The notes beneath the pieces are model-generated. The model saw only the letters and a list, made by a program, of their open reading frames with translations. It was not told where the DNA came from and did not search any database. Positions 34,630 to 46,317 of a stretch of DNA of 64,000 nt are shown here, one piece after another (positions within the stretch are counted from its first letter, which is position 1; each line of letters begins with the position of its first letter). A program made the translations under genes and the position numbers. Source of the stretch: Akebia trifoliata (Eukaryota; Streptophyta; Magnoliopsida; Ranunculales; Lardizabalaceae); assembly GCA_017979445.1 (NCBI GenBank), contig CM030715.1:9292187-9356186 (forward strand), in the 5' to 3' direction.

Positions 34630-35420
34630 CATCTTCTTTGATTCCATTGATATAGACGAGTATCCATTCCATGTTGAACAACACCCAAGCTTGTACCTAG
34701 CATACCCTCATATGATCACACGAACAAGTCTTTTGAAATTTCTGAGTCAATTCATTATCCCCTTGTGTTCCTCTAGAGATAAGATGGTTTCTATTTGAAT
34801 CTCTTTAAGAATTTATTTCTATTCCGAGGTCAATGACCTTTGCTTTCTTGAGCCCGACTCTTATCTTCTTGTCTTTGAATCTAGATTATTAGTTAATTCT
34901 TTAATGCGCTCGAGGTATTCAAAAATTTTCTTTATTTAATTAAATTTAGATGGGGCAACTGACACCATTGCAGACTCGACGAACTAACTTGACTTAATAG
35001 GAAAGAATAGACTCAATCTAAGGAAGACATGACCTTGTTGGAAAAAAGGCCTCGAGTTAATACAAATGACTCATGAAAACTCAATACAAGTACCCACACG
35101 AGTTTGATTAGGACTGAGGACTGAGATATTGCTTACAACAGCTAGGATTGAAGCATTATGATCTTCAAAGAACAACTGGATGATGTTGAGAAATTTTGAG
35201 GTCATTTCTGACTGTTGATTTGATATTGACGTTTATTCTAATTGACCGGATTTACAACCCTAGCTAGATGATAGACGATTAAGCTTAGATACAATGATAA
35301 CCCTTAAAACCTCTTTGAAGGTGAATTTAACCAATTTCAGTGTCACCCCCTTGATAACATTTGAAATGAACTCTGAGATTTTATTGAATTTTGTGCACCA
35401 ATCCATTAAAAAGTTCATCC
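34630..35420 (-). pseudogene. pol: Pre-RT pol remnant of A4
   Basis: Collinear with 14650-15480 in A3. It has the same transition from the EEHEGIINLL-like text to the integrase core, so the same deletion of reverse transcriptase and RNase H. Stops throughout. The plus-strand frame at 34601-34798 is a shadow, shared with A3 14650-14868. Confidence 0.58.
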
Positions 35421-35519
35421 ATTTAATGATTATTCAGAAGAAAAATAATTTTACTGTACTCTTGAAAAATATTGACAAATAATGTTTTCATTGAATAACA
35501 ACTTCAAACATATTTCAAT

Positions 35520-35810
35520 AATTTTTCATGCAAGTATATATCTTTTGTAAATCATTTTCCTTTTTTTCTTTTCTTTTGGAAAATATTTTCTTCTGGAAAA
35601 AAAAAATTTCTCTGAAAAATAATTTTTATTTGGAAAATATTTTCTCTTGGAAAATCTTGTTCTTATGGAAAACATTTTCTAGAAAATATTTTTTTCTTAG
35701 AAAATATTTTTTCTAGAGAATAACACTTTTTCTGGAAAACACTTCTTTTGGAAAACATTTTTTCCTAGAAAATACTTTCTTTGAAAATTCGATTTCTATT
35801 TTGATTTAAA
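35520..35810. repeat. AT-rich imperfect repeat tract (A4)
   Basis: Same type of GGAAAAT/TTTTCTAGAAAA repetition as 15500-15960 in A3. No coding content. Confidence 0.7.
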
Positions 35811-35929
35811 TGGCCTGGTCCATCATGATTGTTGGATCGGGATGGACTGGGTCATTATTGTAAAAGAATGGATTTTTTTTTATTGGATCGGTGCACCCAT
35901 TTTAATTTTCAAAAATAAAATTTCTTTGA

Positions 35930-36775
35930 TCCTTGAGGACAATCATGCACTTTGATCTCAACATTCATATCACTCACAAACATTCATCCAACAACAGGCA
36001 TTCATTCAATAAACAACCCGGGAACACCCACGATAAGTTCGAGTCGTGACCTATGGGGAAGGTTTCTAGACTCTAGGCTTACTACGTGCAATGCATTTTT
36101 ATCTGCCCACCCTTGCCCAAGCACACCTATATACCTTTCGATACGTGGTGACTTGGTTTGATATACCGTATAGGTGATAATCTCAACAGCCAGTTTGATC
36201 TCCAGTTGAGAGGTGGCGCACAATGCTGAGCAAGGGCCCACTTAAATACCTCTCGTCTAGAATAGACGTAGTCTATCCCCCTCGTACAGTAGGGTACAGC
36301 GGGGGAAGATCTTGCTTAGGCACTGGTTTTGACCAAGAAGTGCAATTGATACACTTAGCTTACCTTTTATACCTATGGGTACGAGTCAAGAGTTGTAGCT
36401 TTCATAAATGGTTTGGCATCCCACGAGGGGACCGACCACGTACTAGTACTACGTTGGCAATCGGGACATGTGATTGTGTGGCTTACAATAGGAGAAAGGC
36501 TCAGGTCACCCCAGCATGGGTGCATCAATATGTCTCTCAGAATCACCTGATCAGACGGTATTGATGCCCCAATTCGATATACCTTAAGGTACGTGACTGG
36601 AGTTGTGGGTTTCATGAATGACGTCGCATCTCCGAAGAGACCGGGCCACGCACTAGTGCCACGTTGGCTAAATGGGACGTGTAAGTGAGTAAAGCGGTAA
36701 ACGTGCATGTGGTGTGTGCGAAGTAAGGTGGGGTGTGCCCGGGGCCTTTTCCAAACAAATGGGCCCATGGCCCAA
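35930..36775 (-). other. Conserved leader block (A4 copy)
   Basis: Strong match to 16090-16960 in A3 and inverted match to 7870-8660 in A2. A minus-strand frame of 131 codons (36373-36768) starts ATGGGCCCATTTGTTTGG and is partly shared with A3. A plus-strand frame (36223-36564) is shared as well. Neither resembles a known protein, and A2 has stops, so I treat the block as a conserved non-coding leader. Confidence 0.65.
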
Positions 36776-37399
36776 TCAAACCAATTAGAACATGAATTAT
36801 ATGGATATAAGCATCATTCCAATCACATAAACATTTAATCATGGTCAACATTATGACCAACATCAAACATGCATTCCCAATGATATTATGGCACATTAAA
36901 TAGGCAATTATCATGAATTAATAATATGGTCCGAACCATGGAAATAAGCATGCACATCACCTTCATATACCAATCATGGTAGTTTATAGTCCCGATCATT
37001 GCAATATTTTGATAAATTTCATAGTCCAATCAAGGGTGTTTTGGGGCGACCCGAAATAATTCGAAATTTCTAAGGGTTTTGAATTAAGTGTATAATAATG
37101 ATCAATGAAATAAAGAGGATGGTTTTATTTTTATTTTTTTATCATTATTTTTCTTTTAAAACCGAGTCTAGCCCAAAAGAAATTCAGAAAAACAGAAAAA
37201 CTTGAACATGTGTTGCTGTTTAGCAATATTCAAAAAGATGATTTTGCTGTTTTTTTTTTTTTAACTTCCTTCCAATTTTTTTATTTTGATTTTTTTCTTT
37301 TTTAGAAACAAATTAATTTCCTCTCTTTTTAGAAAACAAATTGATCTTAAAAAACCAAAATAATTTTGGGAAACAAATTATATGCCGTTGCCAATGATC
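36776..37399. other. A4 leader DNA without recognised features
   Basis: AT-rich with T runs near 37245-37300. It does not match A2 or A3 leaders. The open frame at 36612-36914 is low-information. Confidence 0.5.
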
Positions 37400-37670
37400 G
37401 AATTCATCCAGCACATGTCGAGATCAACAGCAGCTTGTCGTCGAGATCAACCTATGACAGCAGGTTAGTCGTCGAGATCAGTAGATTAATCGTCGAGATC
37501 GACGTTGAGATCAACCCTTAACGGCAGCTTAATCGTCGAGATCAGCAGGCTAGTCGTCGAGATCAGAAGGCTAATCGTCGAGATCAGCCTATAACAGCAA
37601 GCCAGCGTCGAGATCAACAGCAGACCAGCGTCGAGATCAACAGCAGACCAGCGTCGAGATCAGCCTGTAA
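37400..37670 (-). repeat. CGTCGAGATCA tandem repeat in the A4 leader
   Basis: About a dozen CGTCGAGATCA cores at spacings of roughly 22 to 27 bases, with spacers such as GCAGGCTAAT or ACAGCAGACCAG. Nothing like it occurs elsewhere in the window. It takes the place that the 198-bp array has in A2 and A3. Confidence 0.88.
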
Positions 37671-38160
37671 CGTGGGGTTTTTCGACGAATTGCTCGCCAT
37701 TTCAGCGCTGTGATGAGAGAGATCTCTTCATGAACTTCTCTAATGGCGATTATGTGGAAATCGGAGTCGAAAACTCGCGTTCGAAATCGGAGTCAAAACC
37801 GTTTGGTAACGAAAAGAATGATCGGAGAAGACTCCACAACTACTTGGAAAACGATGTTCGACTGAAACCAAACGCATGGGGAAGATCAATATTGAGTGAT
37901 CTCTGATCTCCATCGAACATCTCATCTCACACAGCAGATTGTATTCCCTACCCGATCCTTAATCCATCGTTCTCGTTCGATCAAGCGATAAAGGATGACA
38001 GCAAACTCCCATCGTCCAACCTCTAGATCATTCGAGATTCGTAGAATCAATGCAAGGCTTTAGAACCCTCAAAGAGCAGAGTTCTTGGGTCTGTTGAGAT
38101 CGACAGAACTGATGGGGACGAAGAGATACATTTTGTTCTCTTAAAAAGAGGATTAAAGAA
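37671..38160. other. Higher-complexity leader segment unique to A4
   Basis: A stretch less AT-rich than its surroundings, with even base composition and no repeats. The minus-strand frame 37740-37925 is short and unrecognised. It is absent from A2 and A3. It could be captured host DNA or simply a leader from another family-A lineage. Confidence 0.4.
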
Positions 38161-38313
38161 TAAAAAATCAAAGAGATTTTCACTATCAGCACCTCACTTA
38201 TTGCGAAATTAATGGTTTAGCCATCAGAATCCGATTTTACTCAAACACCCCCAAAAAAAAAAAACGAATGGGAACTTTACTGTTGCTGTCCCCAACAGTA
38301 TACCCCAAAATTA

Positions 38314-38345
<32 letters not shown>

Positions 38346-38732
38346 TATTTTGTTTTATAAAAAGAAAGGCTTAAAGAACAAATCACACATGCTGCCCAAA
38401 AACGGGAAAAAAATAAAAAATAATAAAAACTAAAATAAAAAAAACCTCTCATGCTCAATAATCATTAAAACCATCCCTAGGAAAAAAAAAACCTTTCGAA
38501 CTCTTGTATTATTTTAGGGTCACCCCGAATGATCCTTGATTGGATCATGAAGATTAACGTGTTAGATCAAAGTGCTCCGAGTAGAATCAGATAATAAATG
38601 ATGTACCAACAACAATAAACAAATAATAATAAAAAAAAACTAACTAAGAATTAAACGAAATAGACTAGAACAAAACTAGGTCATTGGCAATGCTCCCATA
38701 CTCGGGGTTTTTCAAGTTTGATCCTCAATAGT
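38161..38732. other. A4 leader next to the primer-binding site
   Basis: Low-complexity A and T runs (38300-38345), then GGTCATTGGCAATGCTCCCAT and GGGGTTTTTCAAGTTTGATC-like text that matches A3 18030-18080 and, inverted, A2 5895-5950. No gene is seen. Confidence 0.55.
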
Positions 38733-38749
38733 CCCCAGTGGAGTCGCCA
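38733..38749 (-). other. Primer-binding site of A4 (tRNA-Arg type)
   Basis: TGGCGACTCCACTGGGG on the minus strand, one base after the 5' LTR, identical to A3. Confidence 0.9.
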
Positions 38750-38750
38750 C

Positions 38751-40524
38751 TGAAAGCGCCCTCGATCCGCGGGGTGCGCGGATCCGCTTTTGACCCTTGA
38801 GGTTTGGGAGTCGCCACCTAGTTATTACGGTCTAGGAACCGATCAATGACTCTAAACGAATAAAAACTAATCTAAAACAAAAAAAAACTGAATTCGGGGA
38901 TCAAGTTACGGGGTTGGAAGGTGTTAGGCACCAACCCCGCCCGGCCAAAGCCAGTCTCTACTAAAGTCCCAAGTAAATTACATTGCTAAAACCTAGATAA
39001 AAAAAATAAATAAAAATAAAAATTTACCTTTCCGATGACAAGGACTTGGTTCCCTCAGATCTGACAAAAAGAGCTCCTTGTACCGTGCTCCCTTGCTTCG
39101 TTCTGTTTCCGGATTTGACTTCGGATCTCCGAGGCAAGGTATCTCCTTGTTTTTGAATCTGAACTCTTCAAGTTCGTTGCGGATTTAGGGGTGTTTTTAG
39201 AAGGCTTTTGGGTGTTTTCTAGACTAAAATTGAAGGAGGGATGTTAGTTAAGGAGTTGGGGCTCCCAAAACTAGGGTTTATGGGTGGCTAGGGGAGCTTC
39301 TAGACCTACTTCTCTTAAGGTTTATAATTTGATACGAAAATAGGGTGTGAGCACCTCTATTTATAGATATTTTTAGGGGTTGATTTGGGTAGAGTTAGTG
39401 TTTAATTAGAGATCTTTTAATTAGAGTTGTGTTTTAGTTAAAATTATTTTAGGTAGAATTGTGTTTTAATTAGAACTATTTTAGGTAGAATTGTGTTTTA
39501 ATTCAAATTGTTTTAGGTGGAATTGTTTTTTAGTTAGAACTCTATTAGATAGAGTTATTATTTAATTAGAATTCTATTATGACTTTTGGTCTTATTTGAT
39601 TGACTTTTAATGTTTTGACTTTAGTCTTAATTGATTGACTTTTAATATCTTGACTTTAGTCTTGCTTAATTGACTTTAATTTTGACTTCAGTCTCACTTG
39701 ATTGACTTTAATACCTTGACTTCAGTCTTGCTTGATTTACTTTGATTTTTGGAGAACCCTCTTCCATTATTTCTTTAATTCTTTGGACCCCCAAATGGAG
39801 GGGTCCTTAAAGAAATATCCCACGAACCCTCAACAATTTTGCCTGAGAGTCTAATTAATCGATTTTTTAGGTTCAAAATTTTAAATTAATTTCATTAATG
39901 TTTAAAGTTAATTATTTAATGTTTTATTTATTAATTTCGGAATTTTTTATCATGAAAATTGTGAAATTACCGTTTTGCCCCCGGAGAGGACTTTTCACGT
40001 TTTAAGTCGGTTTTTAATGTTCTAGGATGTTTTAGAATCGATTTTTCGTAAGGAATTCAATGAGAATGTTGTTTTGTGTCATTTATGAAATTTTTTATGT
40101 GAAATGATAGTGAACTTTATGAGGGGCATTTTCGTAATTTTGTCAAATTCTGTTAAAATTGGTGAAATGATTTATTTGGTTCTGATTTGTTGTTTTATAT
40201 GTTCGAGAGAGTTTTCCTAAGCGTAACGTAGGCTCTAGGGTTGTTTTGATGTCAGGGGTATTTTGGTAATTTAGTAATTTTAGTGATTTTCATCGTGAAG
40301 CTTCTTTTTGGTCTACAAGATGATGATTTCTATGTCTCTGGGGTCGTATTTTCCTAGCGTAGCGTGGTTTCTAAGGTTTTGTCAATTCGAGATACCTCAT
40401 CCGGATTTCTGAAACAAATCTAGTAACAAAGTAAAGCAATGGAATACACATCCATCATTGGGAATCATTGCGATCGGGTTGACGAGTTGATTAATCAGGC
40501 GGATGCAAAAATGGGGTGTCTACA
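38751..40524 (-). repeat. 5' LTR of A4
   Basis: 1,774 bp, next to the primer-binding site. A TATAAATA motif on the minus strand at 39358-39365 is the likely promoter. It is nearly identical to 28622-30393. Confidence 0.96.
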
Positions 40525-40529
40525 CTCGC

Positions 40530-42295
40530 GCTAACAGAAAGTAAATAAACATGCAACTAGTAACATTATCCCTGGATATCCGTTCACCAACCTGCATACA
40601 ACACAACAACGTAAAATGCAGACATCACCCCTCGGGTGTGACTCTGACATTTTACCGTTTCATACCCTTTTTCCCTTTTTTCAACTTTTACAGTTTTCAA
40701 TCTCTTCATAAAATATCCATTTTCTTATATTCATCAACTCAATATGAGTTCATTGAATATTAAATCACATTTTTCAACTATAGAATTTATTTCTATCAAT
40801 AATATTGAAAAAAAATACAAATTTCATATCAAAACGGGGTCCGAGCAGTGCACAAGACCCAATTTATGGCAACAACCCGTTAAAACACCCAACCCATGTA
40901 TAATTTATTAAAAATACAATTAAACATATCAAACATGCAATTTATGGCGTTAATTTTTTAAATAACAAAATAATTCTATATTTTAAAAATACATCCAAAT
41001 TTTTCGATAAAATCCTAAATGCAATTTTCACAATCTAGATTACTAATAGAAATTGAGAGTTCCTTACAATCACTAGGCGACGGAATTGAAGCACGTGCAC
41101 GGAAATCGAGACGATCGACGCAGAAATCGAGACGGACCGAACTTCGAAGCGGCTGATTTTTGAAATCGACTTGGTGGTTTCGAAGATCTCGATGTACTCG
41201 TCTCTTCTCCCTTCTACGGCGAAAGACGGTTTGACCCCGAAATCGATGAAAACCGAGGTCGAAGTTAAGAAAATCTCCGTATAAAAATACGGCTGATTTT
41301 TGACTATACGGGGTGAAAAATACGAGAAAACGGAAGGTACTTGGTTGGGCTATGTAGAGAATGAGGCTGCGGACGTTTCTCCCTTCAGCGTCGGAAAGCG
41401 ATTTGACCCCGAAACGGACGAAATCCGAGGTCAAAGTTTCGAAATTTCCGTATCCAAATACGGCTGATTTTTGACGATATCGGGTGAGATAGAAAGTGAA
41501 ATGAAGATAGGTTGGGTGGGTTTTGTAGAGAACGAAGCTGCGGACCTTTTTCTCTTCTGCGGCGATCGTCGAAAGTAAACCGTTTGCGAGAGATCTGAAG
41601 TGGAAAAATCGGAGGAAAAACAAATTTCTTTTTTTTTTCGTTTTTTTTTTTCGCACTGTTTGGACGAGTGGGGAAGATGAGATTAAAAAAAAAAATTTAA
41701 TATTATTTATATAATATTTGGGACGAATTCGGTATTTCGCCTATTGTTTTGATCGACGATAACTTGATCATTCGGTCTCCAAAACTGACAAACGAATACT
41801 CTATTTCGCCTAATTTTTCATTCCGGATCTAATGGTATAGTCAATTTCTACAAATTATGTCTCCATCAAAAATTTACATTTTTGGCCTGACGTGACCCAT
41901 AAACTTGATGTCGTTTTCGTTTTTGGCGATAATTCAACTTCCTGATCTCCAAAAATGAAAAATAAATAGTCTATGTTGAATAATTTTTCGTTATGAAACC
42001 AATGGTATGATCGAATTTTAAAAATTATTACTCCAACAAAAAGTTACTGTTTTAGCCTGGTCCGACCCGGTAATCGAGGATTTTGCAACTTTTATATTTG
42101 GACTCGCATTTGAACGTGCTTACAGGCTAAACTATGTTTTTCGATCATTTTGAATCTAATGGTGAGGTCAGATTCTATTAAAAATGATCAAAATAAGGTC
42201 CCACAGTTTTACCCTAAGTCCCACTTTCAAGATTTTCTTAAAATTCCACTATTTATTTTTCCTCGAGATACGAATTAAAAATTCGGGGTTTTACA
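40530..42295 (-). repeat. 3' LTR of B1, proximal part
   Basis: Resumes the LTR cut at 28621; GCTAACAGAAAG follows CTCGC here exactly as in the unbroken 5' LTR at 63671. It ends GGGGTTTTACA at 42295, so in its own direction the LTR starts TGTAAAACCCC. Its full length without A4 is about 3.17 kb. At 41150-41560 a unit with CGGCTGATTTTTGA and a GTTTGACCCCGAAA-like word is repeated two to three times at spacings of about 140 and 171 bases. That keeps a 213-codon frame (41015-41656, minus) open, and I do not regard it as a gene. Confidence 0.92.
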
Positions 42296-42308
42296 TTCTC
42301 CCCCCCTT
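42296..42308 (-). other. Polypurine tract of B1
   Basis: On the minus strand AAGGGGGGGAGAA directly precedes the 3' LTR, as at the same site in both array units. Confidence 0.9.
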
Positions 42309-42845
42309 AATAAAAATTTCGTCCTCGAAATTTAAATCATACCTTATTGAGCTTTGTCGCGATTTTACTAATACGACATATATAAGAAACAACACTTATT
42401 TTCGATTATCATCTATTCTTAGTCCCAAGTCAATCTCATTTATAAGTCGTAGACTTATGTCTCCCATATTCTGTATATTCATTAATTTATTACTCTAATT
42501 CAAATTCATACTCCAACTAATCCATTATTTGTATAATCATAAAATAATAATCAATTCACCTTGTATCACTTCCCCACCAATGTCTATCAACCACAATCCT
42601 TTCACATCTTCTTTATTCTTCATCTTTACTTCTCTCATCAATTACATCGTCTATTATGTTTTACTCATACTTGGTAGGAATATTACTCCTCAATGCATAG
42701 TCTTATCGCAAACATACAATTATCTTTATATTCACTTCAATATTACATTTTCTACTTATGGTGATTTTTCCTCAAAACCTCTGTCATAACCTTTATAATT
42801 TAAAATCTTACTCGATGGGCTAAATCCTACATCTGTTTTCTCACA
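42309..42845 (-). other. B1 internal region, part next to the 3' LTR
   Basis: Pyrimidine-rich on the plus strand and collinear with 46318-46900 in the array, with many differences. No coding content; the open frames at 42184-42498 and 42529-42789 are low-complexity. It ends at ATTCT (42846-42850), the target-site duplication of the array. Confidence 0.6.
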
Positions 42846-42850
42846 ATTCT

Positions 42851-45800
42851 TGTGGCGCCCCGCCAAACGCTAACACAAATCCCAATGCCAAATCCCAAGG
42901 TACTAGGTGGCACCTCGAAATTTCGGCATGGTCTCCTCTGTTTATGTTAACGTTTCACGGAACTCAAACCTGATAAACCAATTTATAATACAGCCTGTAT
43001 ATAAAGCTGTAAATACAGGAAATGAACAGCGGAAGACTAAATTACATCTAACATGTAAGTAGATCAGAGTGCGGAAGATTTATCAATATACAGGCTTACC
43101 AAAACATTCTCACTCTAACATAGGCCTAAACTCTCAAATCCAAAAATTACATACATCCTAGATGAAACTGACAACACTAAGGGATGTGGCCCTAGTGCTC
43201 ACCAGGCAATAAACTCTGATCGTCGATCTGATCGACCAGATACTCCTCAATTACTGACTCTACGCCTGCCTCGGTAGCTGCAAGTGCTGAAACTAAAAAA
43301 AATAGGAAGGAAAGGGTGAGTAACGAAAGTTACCCAGCAAGTCCACCGCCAATTCCTACTAATAACCCTTCCTAAGCATGATCGAATAAAGCATACTGAA
43401 CATTTTAATACATGCAAAGTTTTACAAGATAAAATACGATCAACTGGTACATATAGCCAAGATAAAATACGATCAACTGGTACATATAGCCAGGGATGAG
43501 CAACTAAACAGTTTAAAAATTCACATAACATCAATCATCCATACTCATTATACATTTTCCATTTTATGCAAATACCGTTGACAACATTAAAATAATAGAC
43601 ATGCTTCTCAGTTTGTAATTCGAAATATAACGACATATACATAATACAAATGGTGGAGTATTGGAATTAAAGAGTTGGGATTCACGACTGGATCGCTCCC
43701 AGTCAGGACATGATATTCCTCAATAACATCGTAGTTCCTGATTTTGTGGCTGGTCGTGTCTACCACGCTTGCGGAACCATTTATCCGGCTCAGGCTGGCC
43801 GTTTGACGTGACCGTAAGCAATGGGTCTCTTTTCGATGTGTCAGAACGTTCGACTACTACTAGATTGTTAGTGATCACTGACTAATCATCTTCGTCTATG
43901 CCTATCAGGCGTGCATGTGATTCCCAAATGACACTCCACTCGTATACGACCACCTTTACAAAACACGTTCACTGGTAAAGATAAGAAAGGAATGGACCCG
44001 GATTCCAGTTGTGACTCCACTCTCATACGCGTCCCATACCACGTATGAGTTTGGTGGTCCCTACCGTACATCCCAGAATAGTGCACCCCTCCGGATGATG
44101 TGACACACTATCCCTTCAGGCATTCACAAACCCTTTAACAGCTCACAAAATAGCTACGTACATATATGATTTTTCATTTAAAACAAAAGAGAAATTAACA
44201 TAACAGGGTTGAGAACGAATATCCAGTTCCTACCATGCAACCGTGGCCACGCGGCCTAAAAATAAATAACAGTACTCAGCGCAAGCGCTAACATAATCGG
44301 AAATAAACATGCAACCCTTTCATTAATAACCTGGATATCCTTTCACCAACCTACACACAACATACAATGTAAAAGGCAGACATCACCCCTCGGGCGTGAT
44401 TCTGACAATTTACCGTTTCATCCCTTTCCCATTCTTTCAACATTCTCATTTTTCGTCTTTTCAAATCAACCATCCATTTTCAATATTTCAAAATCATTCT
44501 TTTGGTCTTTCCATTGAAAATCATCAAAGTTTATTCACAAACAAGGTCCCGATGATGCACGGGGCAAAAGCTGTTAAAAATAATGAAAGCTGGTGAAAAT
44601 TTGGCTAAGTGTTGGAAACTCAATTTTTCAAAGTTCTCGAAATTGAAAACGGGTTTTTCGAAATGAAAGTCTCGATCATGAGATTCGACACCATATAGTT
44701 TTTGTAATCTAATTCAAAGAAACGCGAAAGTTATTTCATTTTGAAAACTTGCCGAAAACGTCGAAAATTACGTTTTGTTCTTTAAACCAAAATTCGGATT
44801 TTGATCCTTTGAGATTTGGATCTTAAAACCATTCCCATTGTTCCGAAATGGGGGGTAAAACCTTAATTTCATTAAAGAACTTAAAGTAAATAAAGGGTGG
44901 AAAATAGTGTATAAGGTGTGAGGAGGTCAAGCCAAGAGTCAGAACACTGTTCTGATCAAAACTGTGTCTGTCGGTGGCTGTCGACGGTAGAACCAGGATG
45001 CTGTCGGTGGAACCGACAGTTTACTCATCGGCAGTTGTCGATGGGACCGACGGTCCTGCCGACAGAACAAAATTTTCTCGCGTTATTTGGTTTCGTCGGT
45101 GGCAGAAACCTCATTCTGTCGGTGGAACTGACAGAATGCCTTCGGTAGGTGCCGGTGGCACCGACCCTTCCCACCTACAGCCTGAACCTCACTCGCGATT
45201 TTTGGGTTTTTCGATCCCTTTTTCAATCTCTTCTTCCATTCTTCGAACCATTCGACCCACCCACGATTTTGTTATCAAAATTCGATCAAACATAAGCAAA
45301 ACACCTACTCTACCATGAATTTGAAATCAAACACAAATTTCTATGATTTAAATGCAAACAATAAGTTTTGTTTTAAAACCCTAAATGCACATTTCGGAAA
45401 TCTAAAGCTACCAATAAGAATTGGAAGTCCCTTACTTGGTTGTGGACGCCAAGGGTACAAGCTAGCACTACAACTCAAGGTTGGATGGCTCAAGAGTCGA
45501 GGTTGGGCTGACTTGGATGCGAAACGAGCGAGGGTTTGCAAGGTATCCGACAATGACGTTCTCCTTCGCTTCTACAATGAAGTATAGACCTAGCTCCTAA
45601 CTCGATGAAGCCCTCGGATGGAATGTGTGGAGGTTTACTCGAGCTACCCGGCTGATTTTTGATGGAGGATGGAGAAAACGAACAAGAATGGGTAAGTAAA
45701 GATGGTGAAGTTGTAGCTCTCGACGTGGCCGACAACTTTGTCTTCTTCGTCGATGTTCAACTCGGCTTCGTTTGCGCACAAACTTGATGACAATGGGTCG

Positions 45801-46304
45801 AAACCCTTGGATTGAAAGTGGCTGTCGTTTGGGTTTCTTAGAGAATGAGAGAAAAATGAAATAAAAGAAAATCAGATTTTTCTTTTATAACACAGCTAAG
45901 GGCATACTTGTAATTTCCCCCTTATTTCTAGTTTCGATCGTAACTTAACTATTCGGACTCGGAAAACGACAAACGAATATACCATTTCGAATAATTTTTC
46001 GATTCGGATCTAATGGTGTCATCAAATCTTTTCGATTCTCGCTCTAACGAAATTCCACTATTTTGGGTCCCACTTAACACGAAATTCGAGGATTCTATAA
46101 CTTCTCTATCCGATTCGAATTCGGACTTGCTTACAGGCTAATGTATATATTTCGATCCTTTTGAATCTAATGGCGAAGTCGATTTTCCTCAAAATTAATC
46201 ATAACAATATTCGAGTATTTTACTCTAAATCTCTCCTTCGATATTTTCCTCAAATCTCACCATTTAATTTCCTCGAGATATGAGTTGAAAATCGGGGTGT
46301 TACA
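42851..46304 (-). repeat. Array LTR A (3' LTR)
   Basis: 3,454 bp, TGTGGCGCCC to GGGGTGTTACA on the plus strand. It contains a private 34-base-type duplication of ATACGATCAACTGGTACATA text at about 43450-43490. Candidate TATA box TATAAAA on the minus strand at 45883-45889. A cluster of GTCGGTGG...CCGAC inverted repeats lies at 44965-45170 and has mutations that weaken the palindromes. Confidence 0.95.
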
Positions 46305-46317
46305 TTCTCCCCCCCTT
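46305..46317 (-). other. Polypurine tract, array unit 1
   Basis: AAGGGGGGGAGAA on the minus strand, directly before LTR A. Confidence 0.9.

Larger units (their letters stand above)
28622..40524 (-). mobile_element. Element A4: non-autonomous Tat/Ogre-like retrotransposon in the B1 LTR
   Basis: 11,903 bp on the minus strand with LTRs of 1,772 and 1,774 bp that differ at only about two of the first 140 positions. The target-site duplication CTCGC (28617-28621, 40525-40529) is perfect. The uninterrupted B1 5' LTR shows a single CTCGC at 63666-63670, a direct view of the empty site. Internal order matches A3: tRNA-Arg primer-binding site, leader, AT-rich tract, pol and integrase remnants, 3' arrays, polypurine tract. 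The leader beside the primer-binding site differs from that of A2 and A3. No gag or reverse transcriptase is seen. Confidence 0.96.

Noticed and set aside
36223..36768. Overlapping open frames on both strands of the conserved leader, shared by A3 and A4
   Set aside because: Both strands are equally open and equally conserved, and the A2 copy has stops. DNA-level conservation explains them better than a protein.
41015..41656. 213-codon minus-strand frame with internally repeated peptide
   Set aside because: It lies within the B1 LTR over a repeated unit of about 140-171 bases. No start context, homology or domain supports it.
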